64,000 nucleotides of DNA, from contig ADZZ01000278.1 in NCBI GenBank assembly GCA_000179315.1, positions 98,884 to 162,883 on the forward strand, read 5' to 3'. The position numbers and the translations under genes are program-made. The notes under the pieces are model-generated. The model ran no database searches. It saw only the letters and a list, made by a program, of their open reading frames with translations, and had not been told where the DNA came from. The stretch comes from a delta proteobacterium NaphS2. Lineage in GTDB: Bacteria; Desulfobacterota; DSM-4660; Desulfatiglandales; Desulfatiglandaceae. Of the stretch, positions 27,335-36,741 are shown piece by piece (the first letter of the stretch is position 1; each line of letters begins with the position of its first letter).

Positions 27335-28797
27335 GTTGATACCGAAAAAAGTGCTTGACAAGTTTACACAGCTTCCAAATAAAATTCATCTCCTTGGCTC
27401 TCAAAGGCATCTTTCCCGAGATATTCTTCCTCAGCATTTTCTGAATATATCTCATCGAGTTTTTCATCTTCAGCCCAATATCTTTCCTCTTGTTCAAAAA
27501 CCTTCGAAATGATGGCTTTACATGTGCTGGTGGTGACCTTAGCAAAAGCTTCCGGTAGTCTTTTGCGAAGACCAGCCATTGTAAAATCGCAATTATCGGC
27601 CATGTGGTTTTTTAATACTGCCCAGCACGTTTCGATTGGTTGCAATTCCGGATGGTAAGGCGGTGTGCGCAGTATGGAAATGCCATGTTGTTCAGCAATT
27701 TGGTCCAATTTGAATTCTGGCGCTGGCGCCAAGCGTGTACACAATTCAGACAATTCAGACTTGAGCATATCTTCCCGCCAAGGGTAACCATTGCGGGTCA
27801 GCCAGGCTCGTAATTGCTCTTTCCTGCTGCTTTTATTTGGAATACTCTCAGTATCAAGTACGTTATGATATCTGGCATTATCCAGGATAACGATAGCCTC
27901 AGATGGAATATTCGGTAACAATTGGGTCTCAAACCATGTAGAAAAATTATCCCAGTTCATCTGGCCATGATAGTCGCCGGTTCGTTTTTTCGCCTCAAAA
28001 ACAAGTTGAGCCCCGCCTACCCAGCCATCTTCCGTGATCGCATGAACCAATATGAAACGAGGGCCAACCCCTGAAGGCTTGTTAACGAGAGGACCGTCTT
28101 CGTTAAGGTACCATGTGAACCGGCATGAGTGATTCTTGTTTATATAGGTTTCATCCAAATAGACTTCCGGCCGCTTCAATGTTCCATCGGGATTTCGATT
28201 GGCAAGCTTGGCTCTGAGGTATTCTCGTCGTGCAAATATAATTCGATCCTGTTCCTTCAGGCTATTTCTTCTTCGGCCTTCGCCATGACTGAAACCCCAC
28301 CGGTTAAGTGCACGCCAAAGGGTCATTTTTGGAACATCGATCCCGTGTTTTGAACTCAGGAACTTGCACACCCTGCCGATGCTGACACGCCTTCCACCCA
28401 GGTTCTCAGTTCTAATAAATTTTCTCACAATGGGTTGGGCGATCGGGCACATACTTGACGGCGGTCTACCAGGACGTTCCTTTATCCGGACAACAACTTC
28501 ATCGCCATCTTTTTTATACTGGGCCATTATTCTCTTTACTGTGGCGATGCCTATTCCCAGAGCATCTGCTGTCCGTTTGGCGGCATCCTTTGTTGAAACA
28601 AATTTTCCAGTTTTTCTTTCTTCATCATAGTGATTTTTCAGCCGGACAACAGTTTCAACCAATTCAGCAGGAAGCTGTTTCCCTTGAAACGACATTGAGG
28701 TATTCCTCCAAAAAGGTGACTTTTCCCATTTTCAGAGGAATTTTTAACATATTCAGAAAATGTTGTCAATAACAGTATCAAGATATACGGTATTGAC
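27335..28797 (-). mobile_element. IS630-family insertion sequence
   Basis: A 1463-bp element with one transposase gene. The outer 10 bp are GTTGATACCG at the left and the complement of GTCAATACCG at the right (8 of 10 match), each flanked by TA, the target duplicated by IS630 elements. The inner end sequences share TTGACAA. The ends are my best reading, not certain. It has inserted between cas3 and fic. Confidence 0.65.
27364..28695 (-). CDS. IS630-family transposase
   Basis: A 443-residue transposase with N-terminal helix-turn-helix regions (DALGIGIATVKRIMAQYKK and a winged HTH with MTLWRALNRWGFSH) and a C-terminal DDE domain. The acidic triad is in YLDETYIN, VILDNARYHN and PELQPIETCWAVLKN. 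The length is on the long side for IS630 owing to an insertion with WYLNEDGPLVNKPSGVG. It appears intact. Confidence 0.9.
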   Translation of the reverse strand: MSFQGKQLPAELVETVVRLKNHYDEERKTGKFVSTKDAAKRTADALGIGIATVKRIMAQYKKDGDEVVVRIKERPGRPPSSMCPIAQPIVRKFIRTENLGGRRVSIGRVCKFLSSKHGIDVPKMTLWRALNRWGFSHGEGRRRNSLKEQDRIIFARREYLRAKLANRNPDGTLKRPEVYLDETYINKNHSCRFTWYLNEDGPLVNKPSGVGPRFILVHAITEDGWVGGAQLVFEAKKRTGDYHGQMNWDNFSTWFETQLLPNIPSEAIVILDNARYHNVLDTESIPNKSSRKEQLRAWLTRNGYPWREDMLKSELSELCTRLAPAPEFKLDQIAEQHGISILRTPPYHPELQPIETCWAVLKNHMADNCDFTMAGLRKRLPEAFAKVTTSTCKAIISKVFEQEERYWAEDEKLDEIYSENAEEEYLGKDAFESQGDEFYLEAV

Positions 28798-28903
28798 TAT
28801 AATAGTGTCGGTTCTTAAAATCGGGAGGAGGTTTCCTTCAGAATAAATTTTGTCCCTTGACGATAATTGTTTTTGCATTTTATGTGTTAAGTCGGAATGT
28901 CAG

Positions 28904-31321
28904 TTAAAATACTCCGCCATCATATTTAAAAAAATTTTCAATTCTTAGGAGTCCCCCCATTATTCCTAGAAACCGCGAGTCATACTCGTATGTATCGATC
29001 CATGAATAGATTCGATCCTGTGAAGAATTTCTAATCGGCCTGAGATTCAGTTTTGAAATTTTATTTGACCACAACTGAACAGAGTTTTCTTGAATATCTC
29101 GCCAGGAAACAGGAATGCCGATCTCCATCTTTCTAACAATTCCGTTATCAACTATTACTGTCGCTGTATCCGAATCAATGACTTTATATGCTTCAGCGAC
29201 TTCCTGAAAGTTCAGTTTTGCTTCCTCTAAGCATAAAAGATTTCTTCGTTCTTTTTTTTCGTTAAATCTCGAAAATTCTTTCCTTTGAGATCTTGTTGAA
29301 ATGGACGTTAATGAGAGTTCAGGAGACGTTAATTCTTCCCATAAACTATCAAAGACCATTGAAGGCTCTCTAAATCCTGGGTGAAGCGTTAAACCGTCAT
29401 CCGGAATTATTGAAAAATCATAGAGCACACCCGCGCCCCGCTTTCCATGTCGATTGATTCTTCCCGATACCTGCAAAAAACTGGTGACGGAACATCGTTC
29501 ACGAAATCCTATGGAGAAATCCAAGTCAACTCCGGCTTCAACGGCACTTGTGGCTATCAGATACCAGGGCGAGGTATTCCATTCGGAATCATCCTGTCTT
29601 CGAAGAATTTCTTTCAGAATTCTTTCGCGATCTTTGGGGGCAAGCGCTGTGGATAAATGAAGAACTTTTTTGTTTTCGATCTTCTCTTTAGAATAGTCAT
29701 CAAGGGCCCGTGCGAGGGAATCCGCGACTATTGCACAGGATTGTACTGTGTTAAGTATCACTAGACAGGATGGTTTCTCACTTTTGTAGTAATTCTCCCA
29801 TACATCTTCTGATTGAATCAACGCGATGAGGCCATCTAATGATAAGGGGTTTTGAATTTTTCTAAATTCAACCCGCTTTGTTTCACATTTCTGCGTATTT
29901 CTTTGCAATTCTTTGGGAAACAAATCAGGGAGTTTCTGGCAAGACACTTCCAGCCGTGCTTTCCCTTCATCCTCACTGCCAAGTATGTACGGGTCATTCC
30001 AGAATTCCACCATTGAACCGGAGGAAAACACAATGTTGCATCCCCATTCATCACAAAGTTTTCTGAGCCAGTACCAGGTGATTTTTAAAAACTCAACAGG
30101 CAAACAGGCGTGGGATTCATCAATAAAGATTGATGCTCCCGCAATCGAATGAAGTTTTCTCAATTTCGATGGATGTGCGCCGGCAAGTGTTTCAAAGAAC
30201 TGAACCGCTGTGGTTACCACTATTGGCGCCTGCCAAAGTGTAGCGTATTGTCTCATATTTTCGTCGCTGAACTCAGCTTTGTGGTGATGAGCGGCAACAA
30301 TCTCTTCTGGTGCCTCGCCATCAAGAACAATGGATTTTCTCAAAGTCTTTACAGTCTGATCTATAATATTTGAAAAAGGGGCAATAACCATGATTCGACT
30401 GGAATGATCCTGGATTGATTTCCTTAACAGGTAAGCCATTACGGACGTGGTTTTTCCAAGCCCAACCGAAGCGCTGCACATCATAATTTTGGAAGAAAAG
30501 AGTTCACCTTCCCGGCAATGCTTATAGAACAAATCACGCAGATTATGTCGTTTATTCTGAGGATCTCTTGGGAGTTCTTTCACATAGCGAGATAAAGCCG
30601 CAAGACGCTCTTCCCATCGTGTGGTTGCAGGTTCGAAGACAGGCATTTCTGAGTTGTTTGTGTAGGTTGCTGCACTTTCGTGATCTGCATTTACCAAACA
30701 GGAGAGCAACAGACGAGTCGTGAGTCCACTTTGAGGCAATTGCATTGAAATTTCAGGCCACCCGCCGCAACTTCCTTCCTGTAACTTTTTATAATCAGGC
30801 AGGTTCCCTTCAGTCCTTTCTACAGCCTGAAAATGGCTTTGATAGTCTTCTTTTGTTTTTGCATCTGCTTTTGATCTTTTATATCTTCTCCCGCGTAACG
30901 AAGTAGGTAGAAATTTGCATCCGGTCTCCGTATTAAGCTGTTTAATGAAAAACTTCTCATTCTTTTTGCTTGGCAGTCCGGGGGCGTGATGCCCCCGAAT
31001 AAGCCATCCCATCAGCTCATTCTGAATTGAAGCTGCGATAGCAACACCGGCTTCGATATGGTCTACAGGGAGCCGCCCACTCTTTTCCCCTTTCAAAATC
31101 TCCTGATTCAATTCATCCAGCTTTCCCATATCATGCAACATGATCGCCGCCACCACGCTATCTCTTATCCGCTCTTTCTCTTGTGAGGAAAAATTGGAAA
31201 AAGACAGAAGGTGGTCCAACTGAGAGAGTCCATACTGCAAGGCCTCGGAAATATGGTCGGAATAGAGATGCGGTTTTCTGCCTGGATGCTTTTTAGGAGC
31301 AGAGTGCGCGATACAGTCCAT
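28904..31321 (-). CDS. cas3: CRISPR effector nuclease-helicase Cas3
   Basis: An 805-residue Cas3. The HD nuclease domain is complete: His18 region, LHDMGK (His63-Asp64), VDHIEAG (His88) and the RGHHAPG histidine pair at 111-112. The SF2 helicase follows: Walker A SVGLGKTT at 285-292, DESH at 401-404 and motif VI SGRINRHG at 619-626. The usual motif III SAT is replaced by SSGS (433-436). Cas3 is recruited by Cascade, unwinds and degrades target DNA. Its ATG shares one base with the cas7 stop (TAATG), so the position after cas7 is an operon feature and not a recent insertion; in standard I-C loci cas3 comes first. Confidence 0.93.
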   Translation of the reverse strand: MDCIAHSAPKKHPGRKPHLYSDHISEALQYGLSQLDHLLSFSNFSSQEKERIRDSVVAAIMLHDMGKLDELNQEILKGEKSGRLPVDHIEAGVAIAASIQNELMGWLIRGHHAPGLPSKKNEKFFIKQLNTETGCKFLPTSLRGRRYKRSKADAKTKEDYQSHFQAVERTEGNLPDYKKLQEGSCGGWPEISMQLPQSGLTTRLLLSCLVNADHESAATYTNNSEMPVFEPATTRWEERLAALSRYVKELPRDPQNKRHNLRDLFYKHCREGELFSSKIMMCSASVGLGKTTSVMAYLLRKSIQDHSSRIMVIAPFSNIIDQTVKTLRKSIVLDGEAPEEIVAAHHHKAEFSDENMRQYATLWQAPIVVTTAVQFFETLAGAHPSKLRKLHSIAGASIFIDESHACLPVEFLKITWYWLRKLCDEWGCNIVFSSGSMVEFWNDPYILGSEDEGKARLEVSCQKLPDLFPKELQRNTQKCETKRVEFRKIQNPLSLDGLIALIQSEDVWENYYKSEKPSCLVILNTVQSCAIVADSLARALDDYSKEKIENKKVLHLSTALAPKDRERILKEILRRQDDSEWNTSPWYLIATSAVEAGVDLDFSIGFRERCSVTSFLQVSGRINRHGKRGAGVLYDFSIIPDDGLTLHPGFREPSMVFDSLWEELTSPELSLTSISTRSQRKEFSRFNEKKERRNLLCLEEAKLNFQEVAEAYKVIDSDTATVIVDNGIVRKMEIGIPVSWRDIQENSVQLWSNKISKLNLRPIRNSSQDRIYSWIDTYEYDSRFLGIMGGLLRIENFFKYDGGVF

Positions 31322-32268
31322 TATTCCCCCACCCTATCCATTAGATCAACAACGGAATTGAATCGATCTTTCAAACTTCCCAAATCCTCACGGGTTGGAA
31401 TCCTGTAATCCTTCATTGAAGAGGGCTTTGCAATGCCATCTCTTAATTTTGGAGTCAAGGCATCAATAAAAAGATGTTCAGGACAAGAACCAAGAGAATT
31501 CTTATGTTCCGCGAACCACGCATGAAGAACCGAAATTTGAGGTCTGATTGCCGAGGCTGTATGCTGATAGACATAAGGCATCATGAATTTCAGAAGTTCA
31601 ACATCTTCCTGTCTTGCTCCTGTTTTACGAGCGATGCTTGGATTGAAGTAAATAGGGATACAATAGATTCCGTGCTGAACCACTCTGAAGGCAAGCGGCG
31701 CCATTCCCCGGTCTTTATCTTCCTGAACACCCGCTTTATTCGTATTGGTCATTCGCACAACCTCAATAGGGGCAATAGATAGCCCAACTCCGACCTGCAA
31801 AGCACCCGTATTAATCAAATGATTATATCCACCTTCCTTTTTCTTTTTTTTCTGATCGTCATTCAACTCACGATCTTTTAGTGACTCAAGAAAAGTGTTA
31901 CCAAAAAGACGCGCATCCCAGAAACTCCTTTTAAATGTTTCTTTATCCATTTCCTTTATTTCATCTCTGTTACGGCCGCGCTCTTCGAGAATTCTGAATT
32001 CATTTCCCGTTTTATTTCCAAGTCCCAGTTTTTCTTTCGCAGCGGAGAACACTGTAGAGAACACCTCAGAACCTTCACTCACTAAATCACGAGAATCTTC
32101 ACTCACTAAATCACGAAACTTTCTCTTGAGAGAAACAGGCGAAATCATGCCCAAACCATCAAGTTCCCGTGTTCTCGGTTCCGACTCCATATCCGGATCA
32201 CCGTTGGGGTTTGACATTGTTACATCAAGTACCAGAAGTCCGACCTGTCGTTTAAGTTCTTCACTCAT
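31321..32268 (-). CDS. cas7: Cascade backbone protein Cas7, Csd2/Csh2 type
   Basis: A 315-residue RAMP protein. GLLVLDVTMSNPNGDPD near the N-terminus is the hallmark of the Csd2/Csh2 family, followed by RARTRELDG-like residues and VGVGLSIAPIEVVRMTNT. It coats the crRNA as a filament. A 24-bp tandem duplication (32074-32120) inserts eight residues in RDLVSEDSRDLVSEGSE. It overlaps cas8 by 4 nt and cas3 by 1 nt. Confidence 0.93.
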   Translation of the reverse strand: MSEELKRQVGLLVLDVTMSNPNGDPDMESEPRTRELDGLGMISPVSLKRKFRDLVSEDSRDLVSEGSEVFSTVFSAAKEKLGLGNKTGNEFRILEERGRNRDEIKEMDKETFKRSFWDARLFGNTFLESLKDRELNDDQKKKKKEGGYNHLINTGALQVGVGLSIAPIEVVRMTNTNKAGVQEDKDRGMAPLAFRVVQHGIYCIPIYFNPSIARKTGARQEDVELLKFMMPYVYQHTASAIRPQISVLHAWFAEHKNSLGSCPEHLFIDALTPKLRDGIAKPSSMKDYRIPTREDLGSLKDRFNSVVDLMDRVGE

Positions 32269-34451
32269 TGTTCAACTCCTTCCTTATCTGAATTCACATT
32301 TTTTTCGTTAAAAGGTCGTCCGGCCAAATATCCAAGCATAACCTCAGCCTTGTATGTTTCATTAACAAGCGGTGAGCTAGCAGAGAAATGCTCCGCGATA
32401 ATTGAACACTGCTTTTCCAGCCAGACTGACGCACCCAAGCCCGCTAGAATAACTTTGTTCTCGATTTTTATATTATCGGCCCTATTCTTTGCTCTGGTCT
32501 TTTTTGCCCAGGCTTCATACGGCTTTATTCGTGTCGCCAACAATGCCAGGGATTTCAAAGGGCTTTGTAATGCTACTTGATAAGCCGTATTTCCGATGAG
32601 AGCGTTGGGAATATCGCCTCCTCTAACACTCTGGCAATAACCGATGTGCAATTCATCCATCGCGGAACACAATTGCCCTAACTGATAAGCAAAACTGCTC
32701 ATGAAGTCCTCCTTCCTTCGGCCGGCCTTAAACAGCAATATCCCAAGCAAAGTTGCTGTTTTTAGCGCCACACTGTTTTTATCTGTTTTTGTTTCTACAC
32801 GCCGATTTTTCTTTTCCATCTGCCACTGATTTTTGCTTAATGCACAGTATTCAAACAAGGGTTCTACCTGATTGGCGAGTTTACTAATAGCTCTCAATGC
32901 CAGTTGCTTAACACCACTTGATTGTGACATAAAAAGAAACATTGTATCAGCAAAGCTCAGTGAAACCACAGGGATAGACGATAACCCATTCCGAATATAT
33001 TTATTCTTGGTAAGATGAATTATCTCAATAGGAGCGATAGGCAACGGACTTAATGCTTTGTTCTTCCTTCTTATCTTCGCAAGGAGTTTGAAATCAGGAA
33101 CATTCTTACAGGCCATTGCCCACTCATTGGCGGAATGTTGCAATTTTTTCAAGGAAGAAGTCGCAGAATAGATCACCTTTTGATTGCCATCATTTATTTT
33201 GCGCCACACAGCAAAGTGCACGGAGGTATCTATTTCTGTATCCCCTCCTGAGTAAGCGTTGATAACCCCTTCTGCAACATCCAAATAGTCATCGATATCT
33301 TCAATATATTCACCAGCAATCATAGGAGTACAAAAAGACACAAGCAGATCTTGGCTTCTGCCTTCTGAAGGTATAGATGCCCACATTTTATTCTTATATT
33401 CATCACTTGTAACTTTGAATATAGTTTCTGCAAGCTGGTTAGATTCATCAATCCCCAAAGAATAAGAAGCAGTTCCAGCCTTCCTATACCTTTGAACAGT
33501 CAATTGATTACCTTTGTCATCAAACTTAGAGAAAATGCCAATCTTGCTAACGCTTTTTCCTTTCCCTAAATTCTTCTCTGGAAATTTGTCTTTAACAAGA
33601 GATACACGATCTCCTGTCAGCGCAGAAATACCATCCGATGAAGTGTTTGATGAAAGACTGTTTAAAAAATCCGATATTGATAATTTTCGTTTTTCTGTAA
33701 ACACAAATTCGTCAATATCTCTGCTTGGTTTATAATCAAGAAATAAAATAGAACGGTCTGATATATGTCCTTTCTTATCTGCTTTTGTTTGACCAAACAG
33801 AATATTTAAAAGTAATTTTTGAGGAATTGTATAATTGTTTATGGCATCGCAAACTTTTCCTTTTAATTCAAGAAGAAAATCAACACCGCTCTTTTCAAAT
33901 TCAGCATAACGCCTATATAGTTCTGCAACAATTTTTACTTCACTATAATTACTGTTTTTAAGAATATCTAATCGATTAATAATACTTTCTCTATATGATT
34001 TCTTAGGCCATTCTGAAAATTCATTTTCAATATTTTCTTTAAATCTAGAAATTAAGAACAGATATCGCTCATTTTCATTCTTATTCAAGAAATAATGATC
34101 ATTAACGCCTTCAATCTCACACTGTTCTAGAAATTTTTCTTTTTTAGTTGGATCATTTTTTTTATAATTGATATAAGCATAATATGAAGAATAAAATTCG
34201 TTACCTCTACTTACAAGTGGCCTTGTAAGTTTTATTGAAGGAAATAAATCTTGATTACTTGTTTTTAGCCCCCAGGTATTGCCAAGCCTAACAGCATCCA
34301 TATATTCAATTGATTCTATCGTGCCTTGTGCCCCCAAGAAAACGTGTAAAGCCTCTGTTCCGCCAGGAACAAAAATATCACGATGTATATTCTCCGCACC
34401 CTCTCCAATAGCATCAAGGCTATCTGAAATAATTTTCAGTTCATTAATCAT
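32265..34451 (-). CDS. cas8c: large Cascade subunit, divergent Cas8c-like
   Basis: About 728 residues from the ATG at 34451, which overlaps the cas5 stop by 8 nt and has a GGGGG ribosome-binding site; a longer upstream frame would run deep into cas5. Assigned by position between cas5 and cas7 and by its C-terminus (SSFAYQLGQLCSAMDEL, YQVALQSPLKSLALLATRI, and AEVMLGYLAGR), which resembles the Csd1 ending. It is about 100 residues longer than common Cas8c proteins and the N-terminal two-thirds are not recognisable by eye. It would recognise the PAM and recruit Cas3. The first half is notably richer in Lys, Asn and Ile than its neighbours. Confidence 0.75.
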   Translation of the reverse strand: MINELKIISDSLDAIGEGAENIHRDIFVPGGTEALHVFLGAQGTIESIEYMDAVRLGNTWGLKTSNQDLFPSIKLTRPLVSRGNEFYSSYYAYINYKKNDPTKKEKFLEQCEIEGVNDHYFLNKNENERYLFLISRFKENIENEFSEWPKKSYRESIINRLDILKNSNYSEVKIVAELYRRYAEFEKSGVDFLLELKGKVCDAINNYTIPQKLLLNILFGQTKADKKGHISDRSILFLDYKPSRDIDEFVFTEKRKLSISDFLNSLSSNTSSDGISALTGDRVSLVKDKFPEKNLGKGKSVSKIGIFSKFDDKGNQLTVQRYRKAGTASYSLGIDESNQLAETIFKVTSDEYKNKMWASIPSEGRSQDLLVSFCTPMIAGEYIEDIDDYLDVAEGVINAYSGGDTEIDTSVHFAVWRKINDGNQKVIYSATSSLKKLQHSANEWAMACKNVPDFKLLAKIRRKNKALSPLPIAPIEIIHLTKNKYIRNGLSSIPVVSLSFADTMFLFMSQSSGVKQLALRAISKLANQVEPLFEYCALSKNQWQMEKKNRRVETKTDKNSVALKTATLLGILLFKAGRRKEDFMSSFAYQLGQLCSAMDELHIGYCQSVRGGDIPNALIGNTAYQVALQSPLKSLALLATRIKPYEAWAKKTRAKNRADNIKIENKVILAGLGASVWLEKQCSIIAEHFSASSPLVNETYKAEVMLGYLAGRPFNEKNVNSDKEGVEQ

Positions 34452-35079
34452 AACAGAAAACCCCCTGTCTAATGACTGCATTTTCTTTTTGTACAAACTC
34501 AGGGTTATACTGACCAGCAACTGGGCTCTCAAAAGTTCTTTTCAACACGGATACCATGTTAATCGTAATATCCTTATCGACTTCTGTACTGCTACGAAAT
34601 TCTCCCCAGTAACTCGGGACAAACTCATTCCACCCCAAAGAAGGCGTTTTATAGCATTGCCCTTTCTTGGTCCGCCGCTGAAACATTGCCTGCAAAGCGT
34701 GGCAGGGATTATCACCGTTTTTCAGTTCATTGCCGCTTCCGTTTTCCACAATCCCATACAAACGATAGCAGACATCCGATAGAATTAGTGAATTGAACTG
34801 GAAATTTGATTTGCCTGAAGCCCTCAAAGGGCCACGGTAATTGTTTGTGTATCGTTGGAAAGTGACTTCCCCGCAAACTGCACCCCTCGGCTTGCAAATC
34901 TCTACTTTCACTGGCCGGAACCATGCTCTCCCATCTCTAAAAAATACTATTGATTCAAAGATTCCCTTTACGGCTGACCATGTTGGCACAGGATAACTCG
35001 TAGGAGTTGCCCCCGTATCCGGTCGGGACCACATTGCAAATGGCCCAGCGATTTCCATTTCAACTCTATACTTGCTCAT
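34444..35079 (-). CDS. cas5: CRISPR RNA-processing Cas5, I-C (Cas5d) type
   Basis: A 211-residue RAMP protein. The start KYRVEMEIAGPFAMWSRPDTG and VPTWSAVKGIFESI match Cas5d, and QRYTNNYRGPLRAS is the conserved central part. No cas6 is present, so this protein should cut pre-crRNA and stay bound to the 5' handle, as in I-C systems. GGGAG lies six bases before the ATG. First gene of the cas operon. Confidence 0.88.
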   Translation of the reverse strand: MSKYRVEMEIAGPFAMWSRPDTGATPTSYPVPTWSAVKGIFESIVFFRDGRAWFRPVKVEICKPRGAVCGEVTFQRYTNNYRGPLRASGKSNFQFNSLILSDVCYRLYGIVENGSGNELKNGDNPCHALQAMFQRRTKKGQCYKTPSLGWNEFVPSYWGEFRSSTEVDKDITINMVSVLKRTFESPVAGQYNPEFVQKENAVIRQGVFCYD

Positions 35080-35347
35080 TGTAATCTCCCGCTAGAGTTT
35101 CGGTCTTCTGTAACCCCAACTTGCCGCGCCATATGTGATGGTCTGAAAGACGATGGCAAAGGCCCAGGTTATTTTCTGAATGAGCTGGCAGTTCAGTTTC
35201 GGGCATAAGCTCTCTCCATCAGAAACCCATCATTCTTGTCTTTTGAACTGAAAAAAGGCCACAGTTACTGTTTCAATCCAAGGTCTTTTACATTGTGAGG
35301 CCAAGAACGCATTCCTAGAAATAGAGCACATTCACTGACATGTCAAT
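35080..35347 (-). promoter_or_regulatory. cas operon 5' region with promoter and handle-like sequence
   Basis: On the minus strand a perfect -35 TTGACA (35341-35346), 17 bp and TATTTC (35318-35323) give a likely start near 35311 and a long ~230-nt untranslated leader. Inside it, 35270-35280 reads TGGATTGAAAC on the minus strand, identical to the last 11 nt of the CRISPR repeat (the I-C crRNA handle). No repeat-type hairpin precedes it. An IS91-like element starts directly upstream of the -35 box. Confidence 0.5.
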
Positions 35348-35628
35348 ATAACGAATAAGGTTAGATTGTGAGAGCGGAGCGAACCACAATCTGAACCGTT
35401 TGTTGGACAAGCCCGGTTACTATATATAGAAAACAGCTTTTTTGAAAGAGGCAGCTTGATCAGGACAGAAGTGAGACAGGGATTTTCTGCTTCTGCCCAT
35501 ATGCTCTTTGAAATAGATTTGCCTGAAGAACAAGGCTTTCAGAAGCGGAATATGCAGTTTTTTTGCGCATAGGTGTCCATTACCGGGGAAACCGGGCTTT
35601 TTCATAAACCGGTGATGTTGGCTCTGGG

Positions 35629-36741
35629 TTACATAACGATTTCTCCGTGTTCGCTCATGTAAGGCAGGTGGACCTGCTTCGCCGGCGGTTTTGCTATTTT
35701 TGTCAGGACAATTTTCATGGCCGCTCCGCATACCGGGCAGGTAATTGTTGGCCGTTCTTTCAATTTCTTGGCAAACATATTGAGCGGATTAACCCGGAGC
35801 ACCATCTGCAAAAAACAGATGAGCTTTTTGCTGCATGGATGGAGAAAACCGTAACACCTGGCCCTTCGAAAGCCCTTGGGCAGCACATGGAGCATGAGCA
35901 GATAGAGGAAATATTCCCCGGTGACGGTCCTGCTTCTGTATTGCCCGGTTTTGGCATGGAGATACCTGAAGGTGACCATGCCGTTTTCGCATTGCAGAAT
36001 ATCCTGTTCCCGGATGACGCCCCGGTAGAGATATCTGCCAAGATAAATGATTGCCTTGTCGCCGTTGCCGACGTCTTTGCAGTCAACGACCCACTGTTTC
36101 GGGCAATCTTCTGGCACGCTCAGCCCGTGGTCAACAATGGCCTGGAGGATCTTTGCTCTGAAGACTTGCGCCAGAGCCTTGTGGCTGAAAAGATACCCGG
36201 AAGATTTGACCCGCCATAATGCTGTTTTTGTATTGATGCTTGCCCCCGGCATGACAACATGAATGTGAGGATGATAGTCGAGTGCTCTTGAATGGGTATG
36301 GAGTATGGTGGTAAAGCCGGCTGCTCCACCGAGTTTTTTGTCTTTTTGGGTAAATGTTTTCAGGAGATCCTGGACGCAGGCAAACATGAGGGAATAGATT
36401 GTTGCCTGATTTTTCCAGGCAAGATCCCTGAGCTGTTTGGGGAGGGTGAAGGTGATCAGATAGTATTGAGCCGGTAAGCGCTTGCTCAACTGATTCTCGA
36501 TCCACTGCCGGTTTTCATGGTTCTGGCAATGGGGACAGTTCCTGTGGCCACAGGAATGTGGAATATAGACCTGTTTTCCGCAGTTGTGATCCGTACATTT
36601 CGCCAGCATGTGCGGGCCATATTCTTGTCTGCATTGTGCCATGGTCTGCAGAGCCTTTGTATGGCTTGGCAGGACGGAATTCTCGTATCGGTCCAAAAAG
36701 CGGTCCCTGAATTCATTGATAATCGAGGAGAGCAGAATCAT
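35629..36741 (-). CDS. IS91-family HUH transposase, copy A
   Basis: About 370 residues from the ATG at 36741, which overlaps the stop of the frameshifted recombinase frame as ATGA; an ATG 15 bp upstream is possible. An N-terminal zinc-binding region ([25 protein letters not shown] pattern), the HUH motif in [14 protein letters not shown] and the paired tyrosines of [11 protein letters not shown] mark a Y2 rolling-circle transposase (PF04986 type). A C-terminal zinc ribbon (CPVCGAAM) follows. Confidence 0.92.
   Translation of the reverse strand: MILLSSIINEFRDRFLDRYENSVLPSHTKALQTMAQCRQEYGPHMLAKCTDHNCGKQVYIPHSCGHRNCPHCQNHENRQWIENQLSKRLPAQYYLITFTLPKQLRDLAWKNQATIYSLMFACVQDLLKTFTQKDKKLGGAAGFTTILHTHSRALDYHPHIHVVMPGASINTKTALWRVKSSGYLFSHKALAQVFRAKILQAIVDHGLSVPEDCPKQWVVDCKDVGNGDKAIIYLGRYLYRGVIREQDILQCENGMVTFRYLHAKTGQYRSRTVTGEYFLYLLMLHVLPKGFRRARCYGFLHPCSKKLICFLQMVLRVNPLNMFAKKLKERPTITCPVCGAAMKIVLTKIAKPPAKQVHLPYMSEHGEIVM

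Noticed and set aside
35647..36219. 190-codon plus-strand frame opposite the IS91-like transposase (and its copy at 38193)
   Set aside because: Shadow of the transposase gene; no own ribosome-binding site and the transposase motifs are on the other strand.
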